Assembly (NCBI GenBank): GCA_947497475.1
Contig: CANMGS010000002.1
Location: 864,249 to 928,248 of the forward strand
Length of the DNA stretch: 64,000 bases
Reading direction: 5' to 3'
From: an uncultured Amylibacter sp.
GTDB taxonomy: Bacteria > Pseudomonadota > Alphaproteobacteria > Rhodobacterales > Rhodobacteraceae
The stretch's first letter is position 1; every line of letters begins with the position of its first letter. Positions 56,686 to 64,000 of the stretch are shown one piece after another. The position numbers and the translations under genes were made by a program. The notes below the pieces were generated by a model that made no database searches, had not been told where the DNA came from, and saw only the letters and a program-made list of their open reading frames with translations.

Positions 56686-56831
56686 ATCTGCCTGATGATG
56701 TCGAAGATGCAATGGCTGATATTTCAACGGTCTTGCGTCTTTCCTTGGATGACATGGACAAAATGGACATCTTTGAATTGGCGCGTTGGCGTGAGCGGGC
56801 GCGCATAAGATCGGAACAACAAGAAAGCTAA
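56380..56831 (+). CDS. Frameshifted E-E' tail assembly chaperone
   Basis: Ribosomes that slip back one base at 56637-56643 leave the E frame after residue 88 and read 62 more codons (RVAIQAQGN...DDVEDAMADISTVLRLSLDDMDKMDIFELARW) to a stop at 56829-56831, giving about 150 aa. The E' part has no ribosome site of its own and looks coding. The longer protein links tape measure and tube in other phages. Confidence 0.75.
56637..56643 (+). promoter_or_regulatory. -1 programmed frameshift slippery site
   Basis: T TTT TTC, in phase with the E codons (CTT TTT TTC), fits the X XXY YYZ rule. Reading it back by one base moves into the open E' frame. Confidence 0.8.
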
Positions 56832-56839
56832 ATTGACCA

Positions 56840-59125
56840 ATGAGCCGTGACTTAAACATATCAATGATCCTAAAGTTTGTGGATCAAGTCACGGCACCCG
56901 CGGGGCCAGCTCTACGAACTATAGAAAAGATAGGGCAATCAACGCGGGATGTTGGTCGAGCTGGTGTTGAATGGTCAAACAAGCAGCTTCAAGCGAACAA
57001 GGCACGACAAGATGCACTACGTGGTGAAGCTGTTGAAACTGCAGGGCTCGCATTTGCCCTCTATCAAGCCCTAAAACCGTCTATCCAATTTGAAAAATCT
57101 ATGGCGGGTGTCAAGAAGGTTTTGGACTTTGACAAACCCGATGGATTAAAGCTTTTAGGCGATGATATTCTTGCCCTTACGACAGATGATCGCCTACCTA
57201 TGGCCGCGCAAGGGATCGCAGAGATTATTGAAGCCGCGGGGCAAGCTGGCGTTGTTAATAAAGCCTTACCAGATGCGGAAGAACGCCGCCAGTTAATCGA
57301 ATTTGCAACCGCTGCAGCCAAAATGGGTGTGGCCTTTGATATATCTGCAGAAGCCAGCGGCGAAGCAATGGCACAATGGCGCAAATCTTTAAAGCTTAGT
57401 CAAAAGGATGCTTTACTTTTGGGTGACGCTGTAAACCACCTATCAAACAACATGAATGCCAAAGCTCCTGCCATTGTCGATATCATTAGACGACAAGGTG
57501 CTGTTGCTATGACTGCAGGCCTTGCAGAGACAGAAGTTGCGGCATTGGCTGCAGCAATTCTTTCTGGTGGTGCCTCTCAAGAAGTTGCTGCAACAGGCTT
57601 GAAGAATTTCACAAATGCCCTGGTCAAAGGTGAAGCCATGACCAAAGCACAACGTTCCGTTATGAAGCTTCTCGGTATAGATGCGGTTGAACTATCCAAA
57701 CGTATGCAAGTGGATGCGAAAGGCGGAATTATTGCTGTTGTGGAAGCCTTGGCTAAACTTCCCAAACACATGCAAAACGCTGCTATCGGCAAGCTCTTTG
57801 GTGAAGAAGCCAAGGGCGCAATCACGCCACTTTTGACAAACCTTGATCTATTGAAAGAAGCCTTTGGCCTTGTATCTGATGAGGTCAAATTTGCGGGTGC
57901 AATGCAAAAGGAATACGAGACACAATCCAAGACAACTGCCAACTCCCTGATCATTACAAAGAATTTTTTAACAGCATTGGCCGTAACCGCGGGAACAATC
58001 GTTTTACCAGAATTAAACGAGCTGCTTGCCACGATTATGCCAATCATTGGCGCGATTACGGAATGGGCTGCAGCAAACCCCGAATTGGTGTCCATGTTGT
58101 TCAAAGCCGTTGCCGCTTTGATTGCATTTAAGATTGCCAGCCTTGCTCTTAGATGGACACTGTTTTCGGCTGTGGGTGGCGTTTTAAACCTGATTAAATG
58201 GGTATCATATATCCCATTGGTATTTGGAAATAGCATGGTGCTATTCGCGCGCTTTGGTGCATTGATTGCATGGGTTGCAAAAGGGCCAATAAGTTTGTTG
58301 TTGAATGCCCTTCGTTTGGTTGCGGCTGCAGTTATCGCCAATCCAATCGGTTTGATAATCGCCTCAATAGCTGCATTGGCATATGTGGTTTACGACAACT
58401 GGGGCTCGATTGTTGATTGGCTCACAACCAAGATTAGTGATGTTGAAACCGCTTTTGACGAAGGGCTGTTAAATGGTGTGTTCAAAGCGATGGCAGAATT
58501 CAATCCATTCACATTAGCCTTTGAAGGATTGATGGGTTTAGTAAGCTATATTTCTACGGCATTTTTGGGCATTGATCTTGGAGAAGCTGGCAAAAAAATG
58601 ATCCATAGTCTTTGGAAAGGTACAACTCTTGTCGTTGGACAAATGGTTGCTGCCATATCAGCAAAACTATCGGGTATTATTCCAGATTGGATGAAGTCGG
58701 CTTGGAACTGGGTTGCGAGTGATGGGGAGAATAATTCGAAAGCACCTGGTCGCGACGCTGGTGGTCCAGTAAGGGCGGGAATGCCTTATTGGGTAGGTGA
58801 GCGTCAAGCTGAGCTATTTGTTCCTGGTACTTCTGGTAATATTCTACCGACACGCGCCGTAAAAGCTATGCTCGCAGCGGGTGCGGTATCGTCAGGTGTT
58901 ACAGCAACACCTAGCTTTGCAGATATATCTTCTCGCATTGATAAAAGGCCGCAAATCACAAGTACGGCCAACACACAGAACCACAGCAGATCAATTGAGG
59001 TCGGGCAAATCGTTATCAACCCTGCACCTGGTGCAGACCCAGAAGCGATTGCACGTGAGGTGCGCCGCCAATTAGAAGCTATGGCCGATACATCTGCAGA
59101 CTTACACGATGGGGGGAGCTTCTAA
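56840..59125 (+). CDS. Phage tail tape measure protein
   Basis: 761 aa. TP901-like core: KSMAGVKKVLDFDKPDGLKLLGDDILALTTDDRLPMAAQGIAEIIEAAGQAG and FATAAAKMGVAFDIS. Long hydrophobic helices lie in the middle (residues 370-540). The C-terminal GGPVRAGMPYWVGERQAELFVPGTSGNILP is typical. It sets tail length. The stop overlaps the next start by one base. Confidence 0.94.
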   Translation: MSRDLNISMILKFVDQVTAPAGPALRTIEKIGQSTRDVGRAGVEWSNKQLQANKARQDALRGEAVETAGLAFALYQALKPSIQFEKSMAGVKKVLDFDKPDGLKLLGDDILALTTDDRLPMAAQGIAEIIEAAGQAGVVNKALPDAEERRQLIEFATAAAKMGVAFDISAEASGEAMAQWRKSLKLSQKDALLLGDAVNHLSNNMNAKAPAIVDIIRRQGAVAMTAGLAETEVAALAAAILSGGASQEVAATGLKNFTNALVKGEAMTKAQRSVMKLLGIDAVELSKRMQVDAKGGIIAVVEALAKLPKHMQNAAIGKLFGEEAKGAITPLLTNLDLLKEAFGLVSDEVKFAGAMQKEYETQSKTTANSLIITKNFLTALAVTAGTIVLPELNELLATIMPIIGAITEWAAANPELVSMLFKAVAALIAFKIASLALRWTLFSAVGGVLNLIKWVSYIPLVFGNSMVLFARFGALIAWVAKGPISLLLNALRLVAAAVIANPIGLIIASIAALAYVVYDNWGSIVDWLTTKISDVETAFDEGLLNGVFKAMAEFNPFTLAFEGLMGLVSYISTAFLGIDLGEAGKKMIHSLWKGTTLVVGQMVAAISAKLSGIIPDWMKSAWNWVASDGENNSKAPGRDAGGPVRAGMPYWVGERQAELFVPGTSGNILPTRAVKAMLAAGAVSSGVTATPSFADISSRIDKRPQITSTANTQNHSRSIEVGQIVINPAPGADPEAIAREVRRQLEAMADTSADLHDGGSF

Positions 59126-59526
59126 TGTCTCTTGGCTTGATTATGATGGCTCTGGGTGATTTTCGCTTTGGTGTGTCTAATGACAGCTTGCAAGAGTTGT
59201 CTAAAACATCGCGGTACCGCTGGGGAAAAGTGAACCGCACAGGGCGAAAGCCTGGTCTGCAATTCCTTGGCTCTGATAGTGAAACTATTACGCTTAGGGG
59301 AACAATATTTCCACATTATAAAGGTGGTCTGCGCCAAGTTGATTTAATGCGGAAACTTGCAGGCTTTGGAGTACCTTTGCCTATGGTCGATGGCACAGGG
59401 TTCAATTGGGATTTGTGGGCTATCACTTCGATTGATGATGCAAAGACTGACTTTCTACCAGATGGGGCCCCACGTCAGATCAAATTTACCATTAGCATGG
59501 AAACATACGGAAGGGATTTTGGATGA
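59125..59526 (+). CDS. Phage tail protein U
   Basis: 133 aa. LGDFRFGVSNDSLQELSKTSRYRWGKVNRTGRKPGLQFLGSDSETITLRGTIFP matches the P2 gpU family. It terminates the tail tube. Overlaps on both sides. Confidence 0.92.
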   Translation: MSLGLIMMALGDFRFGVSNDSLQELSKTSRYRWGKVNRTGRKPGLQFLGSDSETITLRGTIFPHYKGGLRQVDLMRKLAGFGVPLPMVDGTGFNWDLWAITSIDDAKTDFLPDGAPRQIKFTISMETYGRDFG

Positions 59527-59726
59527 TATCTTATCGCGCAAAACAGGGTGATATGGTGGATGCTATTTGTAAGCAATTCTACGGCACTGAAACGATGGTT
59601 GAAGAAGTTTATGACGCTAATCCTGGTCTTGCAGCTCATGGCGCTTATTTGCCGTTAGGAACGATTGTAAAGATGCCAGAAGTAAACCCTAAACCTGTAG
59701 TCCAGCCAATCCGTTTGTGGGGCTAG
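59523..59726 (+). CDS. Phage tail protein X (LysM)
   Basis: 67 aa. MISYRAKQGDMVDAICKQFYG is a short LysM-like domain, as in gpX, which binds peptidoglycan or acts in baseplate assembly. Three bases before the D gene. Confidence 0.92.
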   Translation: MISYRAKQGDMVDAICKQFYGTETMVEEVYDANPGLAAHGAYLPLGTIVKMPEVNPKPVVQPIRLWG

Positions 59727-59729
59727 GAT

Positions 59730-60716
59730 ATGACGCCAGATTACAAAGTAACGGCAAACGGTGAAGATATTACAAGGCTTTTAAATGACCGTTTAGAGAG
59801 CCTTATAATCGTCGATGAAGCTGGCATGAAATCCGATACTCTCGATATCGTCATTGATGATCGCGATTACAAAGTTGCCTTGCCCGAAATTGGTGCTTTG
59901 CTTGAAGTTGATCTTGGCTTTAAAGAATTAGGCTTGATCAAAATGGGACAATATACGATTGATCAAATATCAGGCTCAGGTGCAACCAAGCGGATGACCT
60001 TTAAGGGCAAAGCAGCCGACATGCTGCAGGGAATACGAGCCCCTAAGACGCGCAATTGGGATGATATAACGCTTGGGTCAATTGTTAAGGTTATTGCCGC
60101 TGAGCATGGCTTAAAACCAGCAATTAGCGATAGTCTAAAAGCCCATCACTACGAGTACCTGGCACAAACATCTGAAAGTGATTTAAACCTTCTAACACGC
60201 CTTGCAAAAGAACTGGACGCAACGACAAAACCTGCGGCTGGAAATTTGGTTTTTGTTGCCCGCGGTGAAGGCAAAACAATCACTGGTGAAACCATTCCGA
60301 AAGTTGAAATAAAGAGCTCTGGTTTAAGTGATTGGAATTGGGCAATCACTGGACGCAACAAGTATAAATCCGTGATCGCTGAATGGTCTGAACTAGGAGC
60401 GGCCGTAGTACATAAAGTGACCGAAGGCGAAGGCGAGCCAAGCCTAAGATTGCGCCATAAATACGCCACTCAAGAGGAAGCCATTCGCGCTGCAAGAGGT
60501 GCGTTGAGACGGTCAAAGCGTGGTAGCAGCACTTTAAGTGGTACATTGGCAGGATTTAATGGAAACCTATTCGCGGAAGGTGTCATTGATGTTCAAGAAA
60601 TCAAGCCCGAATTAACGGGTGATTGGTCATTAACGCGTGTCACACACACATTACAACACACGCTAACAACACGCTTTGATAGTGAGCGTGACAATGACGA
60701 GGAAAAAGCTGCATGA
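59730..60716 (+). CDS. Phage tail/late control protein D
   Basis: 328 aa. LLNDRLESLIIVDEAGMKSDTLDIVIDDRD and the middle AEHGLKPAISDSLKAHHYEYLAQTSESDLNLLTRLAKELDA match the gpD family. It forms the baseplate hub. Four-base overlap with the next gene. Confidence 0.93.
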   Translation: MTPDYKVTANGEDITRLLNDRLESLIIVDEAGMKSDTLDIVIDDRDYKVALPEIGALLEVDLGFKELGLIKMGQYTIDQISGSGATKRMTFKGKAADMLQGIRAPKTRNWDDITLGSIVKVIAAEHGLKPAISDSLKAHHYEYLAQTSESDLNLLTRLAKELDATTKPAAGNLVFVARGEGKTITGETIPKVEIKSSGLSDWNWAITGRNKYKSVIAEWSELGAAVVHKVTEGEGEPSLRLRHKYATQEEAIRAARGALRRSKRGSSTLSGTLAGFNGNLFAEGVIDVQEIKPELTGDWSLTRVTHTLQHTLTTRFDSERDNDEEKAA

Positions 60717-61138
60717 GCCGTCCAAAATTCACAGACCTGAGCCCAGAACAACAGTTATTATTTGGCAATGGTGTTGGTCCTTTCTGGCTTCCTGATTGGG
60801 CGCGAAATGCAATCACGCAAACCGCGAGCTGGTTCTTTAAAGATGCAAGCTGGCGACATCATGATTTTGGCTATGTTGTCGGTGGCGATCGCTGGGATCG
60901 TGCGCGGTCTGATTGGAAGTTTCTAACGGCCATGTTGAAAGATGCTTTAACACAAGACGGTGACCCAGAAGCTCCGTTCGGGTCAATGTTGGCAAGTTTT
61001 ATCACAGTACCATTGGCCATGTTTTTGAGTTTTCTGTTTTATCTGGCCGTGCGCATTGGCGGTCAATTCGGGTCGTTTGATTATCGGGATGAATACGCGA
61101 CTTTGGATGAAGTTTTAGCAGCATGTGAATGCGGATAG
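60713..61138 (+). CDS. Phage protein with phospholipase A2-like HD motif
   Basis: 141 aa. DASWRHHDFGYVVGGDRWDRARSDWKFLTAML (about residues 44-75) has the HD-xx-Y and later SD-xx-F spacing of phospholipase A2 domains. A hydrophobic helix (MLASFITVPLAMFLSFLFYLAVRI) follows. It could alter membranes during entry or release. Family assignment is from motif reading only. Confidence 0.55.
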   Translation: MSRPKFTDLSPEQQLLFGNGVGPFWLPDWARNAITQTASWFFKDASWRHHDFGYVVGGDRWDRARSDWKFLTAMLKDALTQDGDPEAPFGSMLASFITVPLAMFLSFLFYLAVRIGGQFGSFDYRDEYATLDEVLAACECG

Positions 61139-61150
61139 TAAAAGGTCGTC

Positions 61151-61339
61151 ATGTATAATCTTAACTCTGCAGTACCGTCAAATTTAACGATATCCGATTC
61201 CATCACCAACAAATTTGACGATGTCGGCCGAACAGGCATATTACAAAAAACGAAATCAGATGTTGCGGATCCATTACCTCCATTCTTGACGATGGCGGAA
61301 TCGGATACCGCCAGACACATCGATGAGCGATCGACATGA
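61151..61339 (+). CDS. Small open frame before the adenine methylase, unknown
   Basis: 62 aa (MYNLNSAVPSNLTISDSITNKF). It overlaps the following methylase gene by four bases (ATGA), which suggests coupling, but the composition is ordinary. No domain. Confidence 0.4.
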   Translation: MYNLNSAVPSNLTISDSITNKFDDVGRTGILQKTKSDVADPLPPFLTMAESDTARHIDERST

Positions 61340-62010
61340 CTTATCCTGGCGGGAAAAACGGATCAGGTGTGTATCAGCGAATTATAAACCACATGCCACC
61401 ACATCAAACCTACATTGAAGGTTTTTTAGGATCGGGAGCTGTACTGCGCAATAAGAAACCAGCCTTGCGAAATATAGGCATTGATCTGGACGAAAAAGCA
61501 CTGATGTTGGCAAAAAGCTTATCCAATGGGGGACGCTTTGAGTGGTGGCACAACAGTTTTTTTAATATGTCGGGTCATGTTCGTTTCGATGCAAGTACTC
61601 TGATTTACCTTGATCCACCTTATATGTCGTCAACGCGTAAAGGTGGTGACTTATACAAATATGAACTGACCGACCAACAGCATATTGAGCTTTTGAATTT
61701 AGTTCTCAGGTTGCCTTGTATGGTCATGCTGTCTGGATACCGATCATATGTTTATGATGAAATGCTCACGGATTGGACACGTATCGATTATGAAACACAG
61801 ACACGGCGTGGAATGGTCAATGAATGTCTTTGGATGAATTTCCCAATACCTACAAGATTGCATGATTACAGCCATCTTGGTTGTGATTACCGAGAGCGAG
61901 AACGTATCAAACGCAAAAAGGATCGATGGATGAAGAAACTGAGCGCAATGAACCGCCAAGAACGATTGGCGATTATGGATGCTTTAACGTCAGTAAATGA
62001 AAGCCACTAA
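61336..62010 (+). CDS. N6-adenine DNA methyltransferase (D12 class, Dam-like)
   Basis: 224 aa. Motif I: YIEGFLGSGAVLR; motif IV: IYLDPPYMSSTR, a D12-class DPPY. Start YPGGKNGSG is the usual N-terminus. It methylates adenine in phage DNA, probably against restriction. It is somewhat shorter than the usual 270 aa. It begins the modification end of the phage. Confidence 0.9.
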   Translation: MTYPGGKNGSGVYQRIINHMPPHQTYIEGFLGSGAVLRNKKPALRNIGIDLDEKALMLAKSLSNGGRFEWWHNSFFNMSGHVRFDASTLIYLDPPYMSSTRKGGDLYKYELTDQQHIELLNLVLRLPCMVMLSGYRSYVYDEMLTDWTRIDYETQTRRGMVNECLWMNFPIPTRLHDYSHLGCDYRERERIKRKKDRWMKKLSAMNRQERLAIMDALTSVNESH

Positions 62011-62025
62011 ACAGGAGGCTAAAGG

Positions 62026-62193
62026 TTGCTTCAACAACCTTTAACACGGGGCCAAATTCTCACGCTCGACCCCGCCGACCAGTTGAAGTTTATGGCCGCT
62101 CCCTTCCCACGTGGGAACGGTACACATGAAGTGATTCTACCTAATGCCACAAGCCGAAATTCGTTGTCATGGCTGCAACAGACTGTTATTTAA
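62026..62193 (+). CDS. Small coupled leader-like frame before com (TTG start)
   Basis: 55 codons from TTG at 62026 with a perfect AGGAGG 7 nt upstream. It begins LLQQPLTRGQILTLDPADQLKF and ends at 62193, running 50 bases into com in another frame. The strong ribosome site makes translation likely. Function unknown; it may couple or regulate com. Confidence 0.55.
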   Translation: MLQQPLTRGQILTLDPADQLKFMAAPFPRGNGTHEVILPNATSRNSLSWLQQTVI

Positions 62194-62350
62194 GATGGAC
62201 GAGAATGCCCTTGTTGGGGCTTTGTCGATCAAATGCACAAGATGCAAAGCTATTAATCATCTGAGGCCACTACAGAGCCCTTTAACTCAGCGACCAGAGC
62301 GCGACGAAAAGGATATAAAGTGTGGCTATTCACTCCCCAAACCAACTTAA
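62144..62350 (+). CDS. com: Com-family zinc-finger regulator
   Basis: 68 aa. Zinc knuckle C8-x2-C11 and C31-x2-C34 (EIRCHGCNRLLFKMDENALVGALSIKCTRCKAINHL). It is very like Mu Com, which binds mom mRNA and opens its translation start. It overlaps the next gene by 29 bases, the same nesting as com-mom in Mu. Its target here is inferred to be the methyltransferase mRNA. Confidence 0.88.
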   Translation: MPQAEIRCHGCNRLLFKMDENALVGALSIKCTRCKAINHLRPLQSPLTQRPERDEKDIKCGYSLPKPT

Positions 62351-63224
62351 AGAAATTCGCGGACTTAGCCTTTGCGCAGGTGTCGCAGGACTGGACCTCG
62401 GATTACATATTGCCGAACCCAACTATCGAACTGTGTGTTATGTCGAGCGTAACAGTTTCGCCGCGGCCTCTATCGTGGCGCGGATGGCGGACACGTCCTT
62501 GGCTCAGGCTCCTATATGGGACGATCTCAAATCCTTCGATGGCAAGCCGTGGCGTGGAAAAATTCATATCCTCTCTGCAGGATATCCATGCCAGCCCTTC
62601 ACTTTATCAGGTAGCCGCAAAGGGGCAGACGACCCGCGGCACCTCTGGCCAGATGTCGCACGGATCGTCAAAGAGGTCGAACCAGAGTGTGTTTTCTTCG
62701 AAAATGTCCCAGGGCATTTGTCCCTTGGCTTGCAAGACGTCACCAACGACCTTCAGGCAATGGGCTTCACAGTTGCAGCGTGTGTCGTATCAGCGGCGGA
62801 AGTTGGTGCAACGCACACCAGAGAGAGGGTCTTCATTCTGGGCTACACCAACATTCAAGGGCAGCGGAAACCGAGCGTGTGTTCTTCTGAGCCCGTTAGG
62901 GATGGCAACATTGAACGATCTAAACCAGACAGGATCACAGATCGGTTTGAAGAACCAAGCATTAGCGTGGACATTATTATGGGACTTGCTAGCAGCGGTG
63001 GGCTGGAAGGGAACAAGCTTTCAATCTTCCCACCCAAACAGGACAATATTGCTGAATGGCGAAAAACACTCAAAAGACGCCCTGAGCTTAAACCCTGCCT
63101 TCACCGACTGGATGATGGGATGGCCTGTGGGGTGGACCGATCCGCTGCAGCGGGTAACGGGGTGGTCAGCCTGGCTGCAGCAAATGCGTGGATTGCTTTA
63201 AATCGGGAATTAAGGGGCTATTAA
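62322..63224 (+). CDS. Cytosine-5 DNA methyltransferase
   Basis: 300 aa with a GTG start at 62322 preceded by AAAAGGA. Motif I SLCAGVAGLDLGL, catalytic C90 in the PCQPF motif (AGYPCQPFTLSG), FFENVPGHL, RERVFILGY, and the C-terminal AGNGVVSLAAANAW are all present. It makes m5C in a specific site. It lies where Mu has mom, and the start codon could be hidden in an AGTG-N8-CACT hairpin (62319-62334), as in the translation control of mom. Confidence 0.92.
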   Translation: MAIHSPNQLKEIRGLSLCAGVAGLDLGLHIAEPNYRTVCYVERNSFAAASIVARMADTSLAQAPIWDDLKSFDGKPWRGKIHILSAGYPCQPFTLSGSRKGADDPRHLWPDVARIVKEVEPECVFFENVPGHLSLGLQDVTNDLQAMGFTVAACVVSAAEVGATHTRERVFILGYTNIQGQRKPSVCSSEPVRDGNIERSKPDRITDRFEEPSISVDIIMGLASSGGLEGNKLSIFPPKQDNIAEWRKTLKRRPELKPCLHRLDDGMACGVDRSAAAGNGVVSLAAANAWIALNRELRGY

Positions 63225-63274
63225 ACAGCTCTTTAATACCCTATTGAAACGGCACACATGAACGGAAATTCACT

Positions 63275-63481
63275 TTGTCACCTAAACCGTCAAACCCTGA
63301 TCCAGACCAAATAGACAAGCTAACGCTTGAAGCAGTTGGGTCAGGTCATAGAAGTAACGGTGCTGTGGCTGCTGAAACTAAGATTGGAGTGACCAAAACA
63401 TATGAATCTGTTGCGCGTCTGGTGACTAGCGGGAAAATCAAACAAAGCTCTAATGGTGAACTAGCCGTAGTTTTAGAATGA
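63275..63481 (+). CDS. Small winged-helix-like protein, unknown
   Basis: 68 aa with a TTG start (LSPKPSNPDPDQIDKL). AAETKIGVTKTYESVARLVTSGKIKQSSNGELAVV looks like a small wHTH. Weak ribosome site. Last rightward gene of the phage. Confidence 0.5.
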   Translation: MSPKPSNPDPDQIDKLTLEAVGSGHRSNGAVAAETKIGVTKTYESVARLVTSGKIKQSSNGELAVVLE

Positions 63482-63491
63482 CGGAGCTTTA

Positions 63492-63677
63492 TCAAACTAC
63501 TTTGAAAGATTTAAGAGACTTATTCAGACACCTTGTACACATTAGTAATGGAACAATCTCTTTAATCTTCGTTGCTTCATTGTAGCGTTCAAGTAAACTA
63601 TCAATCGCTATCGTCGTTTTACGCTCACAAACACATTCAATGTGTAATTCGCGCCCTTTGACAGCACCAAGCCGCAT
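63492..63677 (-). CDS. Small leftward protein with Cys pairs, zinc-ribbon-like
   Basis: 61 aa from the ATG at 63677 (MRLGAVKGRELHIECVCERK); upstream in-frame ATGs at 63713 and 63707 are less likely. Cys pairs at CVC and CTRC suggest a zinc ribbon. It is the only leftward gene near the right end and looks like a small conserved alphaproteobacterial protein. Function unknown. Confidence 0.6.
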   Translation of the reverse strand: MRLGAVKGRELHIECVCERKTTIAIDSLLERYNEATKIKEIVPLLMCTRCLNKSLKSFKVV

Positions 63678-64000
63678 TCCGTCAGATTTAGAAAGGATAC
63701 CTACCATGCACATTAATGTAATAAAGCAGCTAAATAGATCAATTCAAAATGTCTCTGCTGAAAACATTCTTGTCATTTACTGAAAAAATTCGTGACGCGC
63801 TACAACCAGTGGAGAAAAGGTATGTCTGGAAGTATGGTGAATGTCTGCTTAGAGCCCAAATAAGACATTCGAAGTTGATTAATTAGCATCCGTTATTACA
63901 AGTTTTATACGCTGTTATTCTAATAATATTATTTTAGAATATAATACATCAACTAACCTCAAGATAACTATTACTCCGAACCAAATAGTAAATAAGGAGA
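63678..64000 (+). other. AT-rich right edge with a doubtful small frame
   Basis: 323 bases. An open frame of 45 codons (MSLLKTFLSFTEKIRDALQPVEK) lies at 63749-63886 without a good ribosome site. The last 100 bases are very AT-rich and end in AAGGAGA, a ribosome site for a gene starting just outside. No phage terminus was recognised. Confidence 0.4.

Larger units (their letters stand above)
27436..63713 (+). mobile_element. Mu-like transposable prophage, apparently complete except for an unseen right end
   Basis: The gene order follows Mu: repressor leftward, then rightward early genes, MuA, MuB, GemA, Mor, lysis, terminase, portal, head, tail and DNA modification. The left end is placed at 27436 because the DNA starts TG there, as in Mu-family ends, and is followed by paired repeats. 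The first certain phage gene is the repressor at 29334. The right end is set at the last phage-like gene; no matching terminus or 5-bp duplication was found before 64,000, so the true end may be outside. All core genes are open. Confidence 0.8.

Noticed and set aside
62320..63201. A 293-codon frame in another phase over the cytosine methyltransferase
   Set aside because: The overlapping frame at 62322 has every methyltransferase motif; this one is a shadow.
63749..63886. 45-codon frame MSLLKTFLSF
   Set aside because: No ribosome site and no family; noted only in the description of the right edge.
63900..64000. Right phage terminus within the last 100 bases
   Set aside because: No CA end with a CAAAT duplication and no AGCGGAAGA-type inverted copy could be found.

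Overview
The window is chromosomal DNA of an alphaproteobacterium of the Rhodobacterales, most likely a fairly AT-rich marine Roseobacter-type bacterium. The gene set supports this: an NADP-dependent Icd, CckA, a Hint-domain secreted protein, a GAAC-N7-GAAC type SOS box before recA, and a gene-transfer-agent (GTA) style holin/endolysin pair. The genus cannot be fixed from the sequence alone.

Positions 1 to about 27,400 are ordinary core genome, mostly on the minus strand. They hold cytochrome c maturation (ccmF partial, ccmE) with a GTA-type lysis pair between the two ccm genes, argC, murI, rpsI-rplM, a thioesterase, an enoyl-CoA hydratase, a RidA protein, ctaA, rimK with its aspartic protease partner, a TrmJ-like methyltransferase, icd, an SMR transporter, a glutamine amidotransferase, an Lrp regulator, a NUDIX hydrolase, alaS, a MOSC protein, a LysE transporter, recA, a sulfotransferase, a CckA-like hybrid kinase, an RsmB-type methyltransferase, a Hint protein and guaB.

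From about 27,436 to at least 63,700 lies a Mu-like transposable prophage. It has the full Mu logic: a leftward repressor, a rightward early operon, MuA transposase with its DDE residues (D271, D336, E388), MuB ATPase, GemA, a Mor-type activator, lysis genes, terminase, portal, minor head protein, I protease with an internal Z scaffold start, major capsid gpT, neck genes, baseplate V/W/J/I, fibre, sheath, tube, E/E' chaperones with a -1 slippery site, tape measure, U/X/D, and a DNA-modification end with two methyltransferases and a Com-type zinc finger. All structural genes look intact. The right terminus was not found and may lie beyond 64,000.

Four features stand out. (1) A luxR-luxI quorum-sensing pair sits leftward of the phage repressor, and the same ATCATAC-N4-GTATGAT operators lie at the luxR promoter and at the phage early promoter. 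(2) A 75-nt initiator-like tRNA (CAU anticodon, C1xA72 mismatch, encoded CCA) lies between the major capsid gene and the next head gene. It lacks the normal D-loop GG and position 55 T. (3) com overlaps a cytosine-5 DNA methyltransferase gene the way Mu com overlaps mom. (4) An identical 21-bp element with CCTG-N8-CAGG symmetry lies before the lysis genes and before the protease/capsid genes, where Mu has its late promoters Plys and PI.
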